DNA from: Streptomyces sp. NBC_00683
GTDB lineage: Bacteria; Actinomycetota; Actinomycetes; Streptomycetales; Streptomycetaceae
Length of the DNA: 64,000 nt
Direction of reading: 5' to 3'
NCBI RefSeq assembly: GCF_036226745.1
Contig: NZ_CP109013.1
Span: 2,294,001 to 2,358,000 of the forward strand
Below the pieces are notes generated by a model. It was not told where the DNA came from. It worked only from the letters and a program-made list of their open reading frames with translations, and made no database searches. This document shows, one piece after another, positions 8,030-16,659 of the stretch. A program made the position numbers and the translations under genes. Each line of letters opens with the position of its first letter. The stretch's first letter is position 1.

Positions 8030-9004
8030 ATGGCGCACGCCATTCGCTTCAAGGAGACCGGTGGTCCCGAGGTCCTGCGCCGGGAAGAGGTCGTCGTCGG
8101 CGACCCCGGCCCGGGCGAGGTACGGATCCGGCACGAGGCCGTCGGACTCAACTTCGCGGACACCTACTTCCGCAGCGGTCTGTACCCCGCACCACTGCCC
8201 GCCGGGCTCGGTGTCGAGGGCGCCGGTGTGGTCGAGGCGGTGGGCGAGGGCGTCACCCACGTCGCCGAGGGCGACCGGGTCACGTACACCGGCAGCCCGC
8301 TCGGTGCCTACAGCACGGAACGGGTCATGCCCGCCGACTCCCTGATCCGGCTGCCGGACGGCATCGGCTTCGAGACCGCCGCCGCGATGACCATGCGCGG
8401 CCTCACCTCCGCGTACCTGCTGCGCAGGATCCACCCGCTGAAGGCAGGCGACACGATCCTGCTGACCGCGGCTGCGGGCGGCGTCGGCCTCATCGTCTGC
8501 CAGTGGGCCAAGCTGCTCGGGCTGACCGTCATCGGCACCGTGTCCACCGAGGAGAAGGCCGAGCTCGCCCGCGCCCACGGCTGCGACCACGTCATCCACT
8601 ACCGGCGCGAGAACGTCGCCGAGCGGGTGCGCGAACTGACCGACGGAGCCGGCGTCCCGGTCGCCTTCGACAGCGTCGGCAGGACCACCTACGCCTCCTC
8701 GCTCGCCTCGCTCCGGCGCCGCGGTCTGCTGGTCTGCTTCGGTACGGCCTCCGGACCGGTCCCGCCCATCGATGCCATGCAGCTGGCCGTCAGCGGCTCC
8801 CTGTTCGTCACCCGGCCGGCGCTCGCCGACTACATCGCCGACCCCGCGGAGCGGGCCGAACTGGCGGGGGAGCTCTTCGACCACGTGGCCTCCGGACGCA
8901 TCGCCATCGAGATCAACCAGCGCTACGCGCTCGAGGACGCCGAACAGGCGCACCGCGAGCTGGAGGCGGGACGGACCACGGGATCGTCCGTCTTCGTCCT
9001 CTGA
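8030..9004 (+). CDS. MDR-family NADPH:quinone oxidoreductase-like protein
   Basis: A 324-residue zinc-independent medium-chain dehydrogenase/reductase of the quinone oxidoreductase group. It shows the N-terminal GroES-like fold (VGLNFADTYFRSGLYP), the GVEGAGVVEAVGEGV segment, and the nucleotide loop LLTAAAGGVGLIVCQWAK (about 149-166). No structural zinc cysteines are present. GGAG lies seven bases before the ATG. It is the only pyridine-nucleotide oxidoreductase in the operon, so it may reduce an enone or handle a keto/alkene intermediate of the BKACE pathway (inference). Confidence 0.9.
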   Translation: MAHAIRFKETGGPEVLRREEVVVGDPGPGEVRIRHEAVGLNFADTYFRSGLYPAPLPAGLGVEGAGVVEAVGEGVTHVAEGDRVTYTGSPLGAYSTERVMPADSLIRLPDGIGFETAAAMTMRGLTSAYLLRRIHPLKAGDTILLTAAAGGVGLIVCQWAKLLGLTVIGTVSTEEKAELARAHGCDHVIHYRRENVAERVRELTDGAGVPVAFDSVGRTTYASSLASLRRRGLLVCFGTASGPVPPIDAMQLAVSGSLFVTRPALADYIADPAERAELAGELFDHVASGRIAIEINQRYALEDAEQAHRELEAGRTTGSSVFVL

Positions 9005-9052
9005 ACCCCTGGCGGCTCACGCGCACCACCACCCTCTAGAGGAGGAAGCACC

Positions 9053-9967
9053 ATGGAAAAGACTCTCGCCCAGCAGGGGAGCGCGCCCGCGTCGGTGCGC
9101 GCCCACTCCCGCGGCTCGATCAAGGTCGAACCACTGACCTGCACCATCGGCGCCGAACTCTCCGGCGTGAACCTCGGCGACGCCTCCCGCGACGACGACC
9201 TGTTCGCCGAGATCAGGGCCCTGCTCCTGCAGCACAAGGTGCTGTTCCTGCGGGACCAGGACATCACGCGCGCCGAACACGTCGCCTTCGCCGAGCGCTT
9301 CGGCGCACTGGAGGACCACCCGGTCGCCGGCAGCGACCCCGAACACCCCGGTCTCGTACGGATCTACAAGGACCTGGACAGTACGCCGGAGCACTACGAG
9401 AACGCGCTGCACACCGACGCCACCTGGCGTGAGAACCCGCCCATGGGCGCCGTGCTGCGCTGCGTCGAGACGCCCCCGGTGGGCGGCGACACGATCTGGG
9501 TCAACATGGCCGAGGCCCACCGCCGGCTCCCGGAGCACGTCAGGACCCAGATCCAGGGACTGCGGGCGCGGCACAGCATCGAGGCCACCTTCGGCGCCGC
9601 CATGCCGCAGGAGAAGCGTCACGCGCTCAAGGCACAGTTCCCCGACGCGGAACACCCGGTGGTGCGCACCCACCCCGAGACCGGCGAACAGATCCTCTTC
9701 GTCAACGCCTTCACGACGCACTTCGTCAACTACCACACGCCCGGAAACGTGCGCTTCGGGCAGGACTACGCCCCCGGCGCGGGCCTCCTCCTGAACTACC
9801 TGATCAGCCAGGCCGCGGTCCCCGAGTACCAGGTGCGCTGGCGCTGGACGCCGAACAGCGTCGCCATCTGGGACAACCGCTCCACCCAGCACTACGCCGT
9901 CCAGGACTACTGGCCCGCCGTCCGCCGGATGGAGCGCGCCGGGATCGTCGGCGACGGAACGTTCTGA
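9053..9967 (+). CDS. TauD/TfdA-family Fe(II)/2-oxoglutarate dioxygenase (second)
   Basis: A 304-residue dioxygenase of taurine/alkylsulfatase type. The iron ligands are HTD in NALHTDATWRENPP and the distal His in NRSTQHYAVQDYWP; the 2-oxoglutarate-binding Arg lies in RRMERAG. TPPVGGDTIWVNM-like segment (PPVGGDTIWVNM) is characteristic of the family. Strong GAGGAGG ribosome site. The family oxidises sulfonates, sulfate esters, phenoxy acids and related compounds; without a sulfite or phenol handling gene nearby, a sulfonate substrate is not supported. Probably makes the oxidised intermediate that leads to the BKACE substrate (inference). Confidence 0.9.
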   Translation: MEKTLAQQGSAPASVRAHSRGSIKVEPLTCTIGAELSGVNLGDASRDDDLFAEIRALLLQHKVLFLRDQDITRAEHVAFAERFGALEDHPVAGSDPEHPGLVRIYKDLDSTPEHYENALHTDATWRENPPMGAVLRCVETPPVGGDTIWVNMAEAHRRLPEHVRTQIQGLRARHSIEATFGAAMPQEKRHALKAQFPDAEHPVVRTHPETGEQILFVNAFTTHFVNYHTPGNVRFGQDYAPGAGLLLNYLISQAAVPEYQVRWRWTPNSVAIWDNRSTQHYAVQDYWPAVRRMERAGIVGDGTF

Positions 9968-10004
9968 CCTTTCCTTTCCTTCACGAGCAGTCGAGGTGAT
10001 GACA

Positions 10005-11354
10005 ATGGGGTTTCTCACCACTGCGGAACCCGCCCCGGGCAGAACCGTTTCCGGTTCCTCGGAGTGGCCCGTGTCCCGGCGCTACGCCTGGGTCGTCTTT
10101 GCACTGAGTTTCGGACTCCTGCTCTCGGACTACATGTCCCGGCAGGTCCTCAACGCCGTCTTCCCGATGCTGAAGGCCGAATGGCTGCTCTCGGACGCCC
10201 GACTGGGCTCCCTCAGCGGCGTCGTGGCCCTGATGGTCGGTCTGCTCACCGTTCCCCTCTCCCTGCTGGCCGACCGATGGGGCAGGGTGAGGTCCCTGGT
10301 CATCGCGGCGACCTTGTGGAGCCTGGCGACCCTGGGCTGCGCGGTCGCGGCGAGCTACGGCCAGATGTTCGTCGGCCGCCTCCTCGTCGGCATCGGTGAG
10401 GCCGCGTACGGCAGTGTCGGCATAGCCGTCGTCCTGAGCGTCTTCCCGCGCGCCCTGCGGGCGACCCTCTCCGGGGCCTTCATCGCCGGCGGGGCCTTCG
10501 GCTCGGTCCTGGGCATGTCCGTCGGCGGCGCCGTGGCACAGGCGCACGGCTGGCGCTGGGCGTTCGCCGTGATGGGCATCTTCGGTCTGGTGCTCGCGGG
10601 CATCTACGCCGTCGTGGTCACGGAGAAGCGGCTGACTCCGAGGCAGGATCCGCCCCAGGTCGAGACCGCCACCGACCCGCCGGCCCCTCTCCGCGTGCTC
10701 CTCCCCCGGCTGTTCTCCTCCGTCTCGGTGGTCAGCGCCTACATCGGCAGCGGTCTGCAGCTGTTCACCGCGGGCGCCCTGATCGCCTGGCTGCCCAGCT
10801 ACTTCAACCGCTACTACGACATGCCGACCGCGAAGGCCGGGGCGACCGCCGGACTCTTCGCCCTGGTGATCGGAATCGGCATGGTCGCCGGCGGAATCGC
10901 CTCGGACCGGATCAGCCGGCGCGCCCCGATCCGTAAGTGGGCCGTCGCCATCAGCTGCAGTGTGGGCTCCCTCGTCCTGCTGATGACCGCGTTCCGCCTG
11001 CCGACCGGTCCGCTACAGCTGCTGGTCCTGGCGCTGGGAGCCCTGCTGTGCGCCGGAACGGCCGGGCCGGGTGCCGCCATGGTGGCGAACCTGACCCCCG
11101 CGGCCATCGCCGCGACGGCATTCGCCACGCTCACGCTGGCCCAGAGCCTGCTCGGGCTGGCACCCGGCCCGGCCGTCACCGGCGCACTCGCTGACCGGCT
11201 CGGTCTGCTCGGCGCGCTCCAGCTCGTCCCGCTCGTGGCGATCGCGGCCACCGGAGCCTTCCTGGTCGGCCGCCACCACTACGAACGTGATCTGCGCCGT
11301 CTGACCGGACTCGCCCCGGTGGCGGGGCCGAAGGAATCGGAGTTGCCCTCATGA
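10005..11354 (+). CDS. MFS transporter
   Basis: About 449 residues with 12 predicted hydrophobic helices, split by a polar loop near residues 205-230. The first loop carries the MFS motif-A-like LLADRWGRVRSLVIAA, and helix 4-5 has the typical Gly-rich motif (GGAFGSVLGMSVGG). Three start codons compete (GTG 9996, ATG 9999, ATG 10005); GAGG at 9993 gives normal spacing only to 10005. The stop overlaps the next start by 4 bp. Most likely imports the acid degraded by this operon; direction and substrate are inference. Confidence 0.9.
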   Translation: MGFLTTAEPAPGRTVSGSSEWPVSRRYAWVVFALSFGLLLSDYMSRQVLNAVFPMLKAEWLLSDARLGSLSGVVALMVGLLTVPLSLLADRWGRVRSLVIAATLWSLATLGCAVAASYGQMFVGRLLVGIGEAAYGSVGIAVVLSVFPRALRATLSGAFIAGGAFGSVLGMSVGGAVAQAHGWRWAFAVMGIFGLVLAGIYAVVVTEKRLTPRQDPPQVETATDPPAPLRVLLPRLFSSVSVVSAYIGSGLQLFTAGALIAWLPSYFNRYYDMPTAKAGATAGLFALVIGIGMVAGGIASDRISRRAPIRKWAVAISCSVGSLVLLMTAFRLPTGPLQLLVLALGALLCAGTAGPGAAMVANLTPAAIAATAFATLTLAQSLLGLAPGPAVTGALADRLGLLGALQLVPLVAIAATGAFLVGRHHYERDLRRLTGLAPVAGPKESELPS

Positions 11355-11929
11355 GCACTACCACCGAGCCGGTCGTCGTGATCGTCCCCGGCCTGCGCGA
11401 CCACGTCGAGGAACACTGGCAGACCCTGCTGGCGAACCGGCTCACCGAGGCGGGCCGCACGGTCCGTACCGTTCCCCCGCTGACGCAGGACCAGCTCGGT
11501 CGCGGGGCCCGTGTGGCCGCGCTGGACAAGGTGATGGGCGAGATCGCGGGACCGGTGGTACTGGTCGCCCACAGCGCCGGTGTGATCACCACCGTCCACT
11601 GGTCCCAGCAGCACGAGGCCCAGGTGAAGGGGGCGCTGCTGGTGACACCGCCGGACTTCGAGAAGCCGCTGCCGGAGGGCTACCCCACCCCCGAGGTGCT
11701 CGACGAGAACGGCTGGACACCCGTGCCCCGCTCCCCGCTGCCCTTCCCCTGCATCGTCGCGGCCAGCTCGAACGACCCCTTGGGCTCCGTCGAACGCGTC
11801 GCCGAGCTGGCCCGGAACTGGGGCGGCCGCCTCGTGGAACTCGGCGAGGTCGGCCACCTCAATCCCGCATCCGGCCACGGCCCGTGGCCACGCGCCGAAG
11901 AACTGCTCCGCGAACTCGAACCGAGCTGA
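11351..11929 (+). CDS. Small alpha/beta serine hydrolase, RBBP9/YdeN family
   Basis: A 192-residue hydrolase matching the compact RBBP9/YdeN family. Visible are the oxyanion strand VVVIVPGLRDHVEEHWQ, the nucleophile elbow LVAHSAGVI (Ser), a late Asp in SSNDPLGS and the catalytic His in EVGHLNPASGHG. Its ATG overlaps the MFS stop (ATGA), so it belongs to the same transcript. In the pathway it could cleave an ester or a thioester; nothing in the sequence fixes the substrate. Confidence 0.88.
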   Translation: MSTTTEPVVVIVPGLRDHVEEHWQTLLANRLTEAGRTVRTVPPLTQDQLGRGARVAALDKVMGEIAGPVVLVAHSAGVITTVHWSQQHEAQVKGALLVTPPDFEKPLPEGYPTPEVLDENGWTPVPRSPLPFPCIVAASSNDPLGSVERVAELARNWGGRLVELGEVGHLNPASGHGPWPRAEELLRELEPS

Positions 11930-11959
11930 TCCACCGTGCAGCCCCCGCGAAAGGCAACG

Positions 11960-13948
11960 ATGAACCCCGACACCGACCTGCTGTGGTCTCCCGGTCGGCG
12001 CGAGTTGGAGGACTCCAACGTCGCGTGCTTCATGGAATGGGTGAGCGAGGTGCGGGGGCTGCACTTCTCCGACTACGCCGAGCTGTGGCGGTGGAGCTCC
12101 ACCGATCTGCCCGGCTTCTGGTCGGCGGTATGGGAGTTCTACGGGCTGGACGCGGTCACCCGGTACGACGAGGTGCTGGGTGACGCGTCGATGCCGGGCG
12201 CCGTCTGGTTCCCCGGTGCCCGGCTGAACTTCGCCGAGCGGTGCTTCGCCCAGGCCACGGACGCCCGCCCGGCGCTGATCAGCGTGGCCGAGGCAGGCAC
12301 ACCGGTGGAGACTTCGTGGCAGGAGCTGCGCCGCCAGGTCGCGGACGTCGCGGCGGCCTTGCGCCGCATGGGAGTGGGGCCCGGCGACTGCGTGGCCGCG
12401 TACCTTCCCAACCTCCCGCAGACCGTCGTCGCCCTGCTGGCCACGGCCGCCGTCGGCGCCGTATGGACGGCGTGCTCACCGGACTTCGGCACGCCCAGCG
12501 TGCTCGCCCGGCTGCGGCAGGCGCAGCCGGCCGTCCTCGTGGCCGCGGACGGATACCACTACGGAGGCAAGGCCTACGACAGGCGCCCGGAAGTCGCCGA
12601 GCTCGTGGACGGACTGCCCACCCTCCGCCACGTACTCGCGGTCGACAACCTCTTCCCCACCCCGACCGAGCCGTGGTCGGCGCGGCCCGGGATCGAACAG
12701 CACGCCTGGTCCGCGCTGCCGGCCGCCGAGTCGCCACTGGAATTCGCCGATGTGTCCTTCGACCACCCGCTGTGGATCCTGTGGTCATCGGGGACGACCG
12801 GGATACCCAAGGGCATCGTCCAAGGTCACGGCGGCATCGTGGTCGAACTGCTCAAGGCACTCGGCCTGGGCGCGGATCTGCGCGCCGACGACCGCTACCT
12901 CTTCATCACGTCCACGAGCTGGATGGTCTGGAACTTCCTGGTCGGCGGCCTGCTGCACGGCAGCACGATCATCCTGTACGACGGCAGTCCCACCTTTCCC
13001 GACGTCAACGGGGCCCTGCGGATCGCCGAACAGACCGGCGCCACCGTGGTCGGCGTCGGCGCCGCCTATCTCACCGCCGTGGAGAAGGCGGACACGCAAC
13101 CCGCGGCCGAACTCGGTCTCGGGCGACTGCGTTCCCTGCTCCAGACCGGATCGTCCCTGCCTCCCAGCACCTGGCGGTGGGTCTACGACCGGCTCGCGCC
13201 GGGCGTCTGGCTGCAGTCGATCTGCGGCGGTACCGACATCTGCTCGGTGCTCGCCGGAGGTTCTGCCCTGCTGCCCGTAAGGGTGGGCCGGATCCAGTGC
13301 CCGGCGCTCGGCGTCCCGCTGGCCTCCTGGGACCCCGACGGGCGCCCGCTGACAGGTGAACAGGGCGAGCTGGTGGTGACAGGGCCGCTGCCGTCCATGC
13401 CCCTCCACTTCGTCGGCGACCCCGACGGCAGTCGCTACCGGGCCGGCTACTTCGACACCTACCCCGGCATCTGGCGGCACGGCGACTGGGTCACTGTCGA
13501 CGCGGACCTGTCGGTCGTCGTCGCCGGCCGCTCCGACTCCACACTGAACCGCATGGGCGTACGGATGGGCTCCGCCGACATCTACGCAGTCGTCGAGCAG
13601 TTCCCCGAAGTCGCCGACAGCCTCGTCATCGGTGTGGAACAGCCTGACGGCGGCTACTTCATGCCCCTGTTCGTGGTGACCGCCGGGGGCACGGCACTCG
13701 ACCGCGGACTGCGCGAGCGGCTGGCCGGAGCGATCAAGCGCCAGTTGTCGCCGCGCCATGTGCCCGACGTGATCGTGCAGATCCCCGCTGTCCCGCGCAC
13801 GCTCACCGGCAAGAAGCTCGAAGTACCCGTCAAGCGCATTCTGCAGGGTTCCGCAGTCACCGACGTCAGCAGCGAAGGATCAGTGACCGACTTCGAGATG
13901 CTGGCCTGGTTCGCGGACTTCGCGGCCCGTTCGGCAGGGGACAGCTGA
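11960..13948 (+). CDS. Acetoacetate-CoA ligase (acetoacetyl-CoA synthetase)
   Basis: About 662 residues, the normal length of acetoacetyl-CoA synthetases. N-terminal ACAS_N-like domain (WSTDLPGFW-like SSTDLPGFWSAVWEF), P-loop LWSSGTTGIPKGIVQGHGG, SICGGTDICS, adenylation hinge GRSDSTLNRMGVRMG, and C-terminal catalytic lysine in RTLTGKKLEVPVKRIL. I start at ATG 11960 behind an AAAGG; a GTG at 11936 has no good site. It makes acetoacetyl-CoA from acetoacetate, ATP and CoA. As last gene of the operon it would recycle the acetoacetate released by BKACE, allowing thiolysis to two acetyl-CoA; no thiolase is in the window. Confidence 0.93.
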   Translation: MNPDTDLLWSPGRRELEDSNVACFMEWVSEVRGLHFSDYAELWRWSSTDLPGFWSAVWEFYGLDAVTRYDEVLGDASMPGAVWFPGARLNFAERCFAQATDARPALISVAEAGTPVETSWQELRRQVADVAAALRRMGVGPGDCVAAYLPNLPQTVVALLATAAVGAVWTACSPDFGTPSVLARLRQAQPAVLVAADGYHYGGKAYDRRPEVAELVDGLPTLRHVLAVDNLFPTPTEPWSARPGIEQHAWSALPAAESPLEFADVSFDHPLWILWSSGTTGIPKGIVQGHGGIVVELLKALGLGADLRADDRYLFITSTSWMVWNFLVGGLLHGSTIILYDGSPTFPDVNGALRIAEQTGATVVGVGAAYLTAVEKADTQPAAELGLGRLRSLLQTGSSLPPSTWRWVYDRLAPGVWLQSICGGTDICSVLAGGSALLPVRVGRIQCPALGVPLASWDPDGRPLTGEQGELVVTGPLPSMPLHFVGDPDGSRYRAGYFDTYPGIWRHGDWVTVDADLSVVVAGRSDSTLNRMGVRMGSADIYAVVEQFPEVADSLVIGVEQPDGGYFMPLFVVTAGGTALDRGLRERLAGAIKRQLSPRHVPDVIVQIPAVPRTLTGKKLEVPVKRILQGSAVTDVSSEGSVTDFEMLAWFADFAARSAGDS

Positions 13949-14430
13949 ACGCACCGGTCTGACGCGGGTGACTGCCTGCACGCGGCAACGCGGCGGCCAC
14001 CGCGGTGACATCCATCGGCGACCCCGAGTCCGAGCTGTGCAAGACCCATCAGCGCTGCGGCCCGACTCCTTCCCGCCGCACCCGCACCGCTCCCGGCCGC
14101 TCCCGCGTCCGCATCGCACCGCGGACACCTCGACCGATCCACCTCTTCCGGACCACCCGAAAAGCGTGACGCCCGGGACCGATGCAGCGGTTACTCCGGT
14201 GCGCGGTTCGGCGGCGCGGTGCGACAGGAGCGGGCCCACCGGTACGCGGTTCCATCCGTAATGCGAACTGCACATTGAGGACAAGCGGCGAAAACTGTGG
14301 CACGTTTAGGAAACGTTAAGTAAATTATGTCGTTTGCTGGCAATGAAGGGCGACGGGAACCGTTGACGGGAACCGGAAATTCCGAGACCTTCATGGCGTC
14401 AAGCATTTCCGTTCCATCGCGAAAGCTGGG
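13949..14430 (+). other. Intergenic region upstream of the GH26 gene
   Basis: No supported gene in 482 bp; short frames here look random. The last 170 bp are unusually AT rich for this genome and carry several elements: an imperfect CG-centred palindrome (14306-14323), an 11-bp direct repeat GACGGGAACCG at 14352-14362 and 14365-14375, and a CGGAA-A-TTCCG dyad (14374-14384). It looks like a regulated promoter for the mannanase. Confidence 0.5.
14306..14323. promoter_or_regulatory. Candidate LacI-family operator upstream of GH26
   Basis: The sequence TTAGGAAACGTTAAGTAA is an 18-bp imperfect palindrome, TTA-N3-AACGTT-N3-TAA, with the central CG typical of LacI-family sites. The AACGTT core recurs in the perfect palindrome at 23756-23767 upstream of the ABC transporter operon that contains the LacI gene. 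Regulator assignment is inference. Confidence 0.4.
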
Positions 14431-15444
14431 ATGCCCGTGAGAAGAACTCAACGCTTTGCCACTTCCGCCATGACCGCTGCAGCCGTGTTCACAGCATTAT
14501 TCACCTGGCCGGCAGCGGAATCTGCGCAAGCGTTCCCCGCGACCCCCAAGCAGACCGTGGTGAATTATCTGCAGACAATCTCCGGAAACAACATCGTTTC
14601 CGGGCAGCACAACAAGGAGCCTGCGTCGGCTCCCGGGCAGTACACGCAACAGGTCAAGGACGTCACCGGGCAGTACCCCGGCTTGTGGGGCGGCGACCTG
14701 ATGTTCAACGCCGCGGACGTCGCCAATCGCCAGCGCGTGGTGGACCAGGCGAAGACCGAGTGGGCCAACGGGTCACTGGTCTCCCTGACCTGGCATGCCT
14801 GTCCGCCGACCGGCGGAAGCACGTGTGCGTTCGAGGGTGGCGTCAAGTCGAACATATCGAACACGCAGTTCTCGCAGATCGTCACCAACGGCAGCGCCCT
14901 GAACACCACGTGGAAGCGGCGTCTCGACGAGGTCGCCCCTTACCTGCAACAGCTGAAGAACGCGGGAATCCCCGTTCTCTTCCGCCCGTTCCACGAGATG
15001 AACGAATCGTGGAACTGGTGGGGCAACCGACCGGGGACCAACGGAAGCGCGCGGCTGTTCCAGATCACGCGTGACTACCTCGCGGGAACCAAGGGGCTGG
15101 ACAATCTCATCTGGGTATGGAACGTGCAGGACAACCCGGCCGGCGGGTGGAGTAATTACTACCCCGGAAATCAGTACGCCGATGTCGTCTCACTCGACGT
15201 CTGGTACAAGAGCCACCCGAGTTCCGCCGATTACCAGCAGATGAGGAACATCGCCGGGACAAAACCCATGGCCATCGGGGAAATCGGCAAGATGCCGACC
15301 GCCACGATGCTGCAGAACCAGCCGCAATGGGCATGGTTCATGATGTGGTCCGAGCATCTGCGCGGGAACAACACCAACGCCGAGATCCAAGCGGCGTACT
15401 TCCATCCCCGCGTTCTGAACCAGGGCGAGGTCAGCCTCCCCTGA
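14431..15444 (+). CDS. Secreted GH26 endo-beta-1,4-mannanase
   Basis: A 337-residue secreted enzyme. Signal peptide: basic MPVRRTQRF, hydrophobic core to about residue 28, cleavage probable at SAQA-FP (about 34). The rest is a single GH26 domain with no carbohydrate-binding module. Catalytic residues are evident: acid/base E189 in FRPFHEMNESWNWWG and nucleophile E284 in MAIGEIGKMP. A GTG at 14437 is an alternative start. It would cut mannan, glucomannan or galactomannan outside the cell to oligosaccharides that the neighbouring ABC importer and GH2 mannosidase handle. Closely related GH26 specificities cannot be excluded, but the locus supports mannan. Confidence 0.9.
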   Translation: MPVRRTQRFATSAMTAAAVFTALFTWPAAESAQAFPATPKQTVVNYLQTISGNNIVSGQHNKEPASAPGQYTQQVKDVTGQYPGLWGGDLMFNAADVANRQRVVDQAKTEWANGSLVSLTWHACPPTGGSTCAFEGGVKSNISNTQFSQIVTNGSALNTTWKRRLDEVAPYLQQLKNAGIPVLFRPFHEMNESWNWWGNRPGTNGSARLFQITRDYLAGTKGLDNLIWVWNVQDNPAGGWSNYYPGNQYADVVSLDVWYKSHPSSADYQQMRNIAGTKPMAIGEIGKMPTATMLQNQPQWAWFMMWSEHLRGNNTNAEIQAAYFHPRVLNQGEVSLP

Positions 15445-15495
15445 GGCCACTGTCGCCATCGTCGGCCCCGACTCACGGATCACGATTCGGGCCGG

Positions 15496-15516
15496 GCCGG
15501 GCCGGACGGGCCCGGC
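15496..15516. terminator. Hairpin between convergent GH26 and hydrolase genes
   Basis: GCCGGGCC (15496-15503) pairs with GGCCCGGC (15509-15516) across a 5-nt loop, within a run of GGGCC repeats. It lies in the 107-bp gap between two convergent genes and can serve both strands. A short T-rich stretch follows on the plus strand. Confidence 0.6.
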
Positions 15517-15551
15517 ACCTGTTCTTCTTGACGGCAAGCGGCCGGGTGCGG

Positions 15552-16229
15552 TCACAGCCATCCGGACAGCCCGTGGAGAAAGCCGACCGGATCGTCACGG
15601 TGGACGGTGTGCCCCGCACCGTCCACCGTCCGCGTGTGCCAGCCCCGGCGGCGCAGCGTAGCGGCCGCGACCGGTGGAATCCGCTCGCTGGGATCAGCGA
15701 GCAGCACCAGGGAGGGTACGGCCGGGGCCGTGGGCAGGCCGGGCAAGTGCATCAGGGCGGCGACGGAACTCGGGTCCCAGGTTGCCAGGGCCCGATGCTC
15801 GGCGGTGATGTCGTCGTCGTGCCAGCGCGGGTGCGCGGCCCGCAACTCCTGCCAGGTGGCGTGCTTGACGGCGCGCAGGGCGGCCAGGTCCCGGGGCCGG
15901 CTCACCCATGCGGGGTCGCAGTGGATGGCGCGGGCACAGCGCAATCGGGGTAGAGCGGTCAGCAGTGCGGCGGAGCCGAGTGAGTGGCCGATGGCGAGGT
16001 CGGGGGCCGGGGGCAGGGTTTCGAGCAGGTCGGCGGCCAGGACGGCGGGAGTGTAGTTCTCGCCGTGGCCACTTGCGCCGTGACCGCGCAGGTCGACGGC
16101 GATGACCCGGTAGCCGCGGTCGGCGACAGCGGGTGCGACGCGGTTCCATGTACGTGAGTCCGTCATGATGCCGTGCACCAGTACGGCTGTGCGGGGTCCG
16201 CTCCCCCACACTCTGGTCGCGAGCATCAT
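15552..16229 (-). CDS. Alpha/beta-fold hydrolase
   Basis: A 225-residue alpha/beta hydrolase with all core motifs: oxyanion HG in AVLVHGIMTDSRTW, nucleophile elbow AIGHSLGSA, Asp in LLADPSERIPP and His in DGAGHTVHRDDP. The shortened cap (about 60 residues) makes it small for the family. Two adjacent ATG codons (16229, 16226) are possible starts; neither has a strong ribosome site. The first overlaps the stop of the upstream phosphomannose isomerase fragment by 4 bp, so it may rely on translational coupling. Substrate unknown; an esterase role on acetylated mannan would be convenient but is not supported by sequence. Confidence 0.85.
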   Translation of the reverse strand: MMLATRVWGSGPRTAVLVHGIMTDSRTWNRVAPAVADRGYRVIAVDLRGHGASGHGENYTPAVLAADLLETLPPAPDLAIGHSLGSAALLTALPRLRCARAIHCDPAWVSRPRDLAALRAVKHATWQELRAAHPRWHDDDITAEHRALATWDPSSVAALMHLPGLPTAPAVPSLVLLADPSERIPPVAAATLRRRGWHTRTVDGAGHTVHRDDPVGFLHGLSGWL

Positions 16230-16537
16230 GAGGCGGCGCCCAGGGGAACCCGCGCGCGGTGCGGGGCGCTGAGCGGCACCCCGGCCGCTTCCTCCCGGTC
16301 ATGCCCGTCCAGACTCGCCTCCCCCAGTTCTCCGACCGGGGCAGCGGCCACGGCAGCCGCCAGGTCAGGGCTGCCGGGCAGGTCGGAGAGAAGCGACGGC
16401 GCGGCGCGGTGCGCGCCGAACCACAGCTCGGCCTGCGGTTCACCGTCGGGTCGCTGCCCGAGAAGAGCGGGGATCGCGGTGCGTGACCCCCAGGGACAGG
16501 CGCGTGCGACGGGGCTGAGGAGAGAGAGTGCGGTCAC
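16226..16537 (-). pseudogene. N-terminal fragment of class I mannose-6-phosphate isomerase
   Basis: The frame encodes about 103 residues from a GTG at 16537 with GGAG six bases upstream. Residues ~5-75 match the start of class I phosphomannose isomerases: PWGSRTAIPALLG and GEPQAELWFGAH are the family signature near the N-terminus, followed by VGELG. Where a complete enzyme would continue with a RLPFLLKVL-type segment and the zinc-ligand region, the frame turns into an unrelated Asp/Glu/Arg-rich tail and stops at the start of the alpha/beta hydrolase. No continuation is visible in the other two frames. It looks like a deletion remnant; a complete isomerase is ~390 residues. Its position between mannan genes fits an ancestral mannose-6-phosphate step. 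Confidence 0.72.
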
Positions 16538-16659
16538 GGGGCGCTCCGGAGAGGGGGGTTGAGGACGGGGTGAGCCGCCCTTGTCGGGCGAGGGCGGCTC
16601 ACCGGTGCCGGGCACGGGTCAGGGCAGTCGTGCCCGGGACGCTGCTGCAGCCATCGTCG

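Noticed and set aside
9053..9967. Second TauD-like gene considered a sulfonate dioxygenase
   Set aside because: No sulfite handling, ABC sulfonate importer or desulfonation partner is near; left as family-level call.
13949..14260. Short frames between acetoacetate-CoA ligase and GH26
   Set aside because: None has a ribosome site, a recognisable domain or consistent codon bias.
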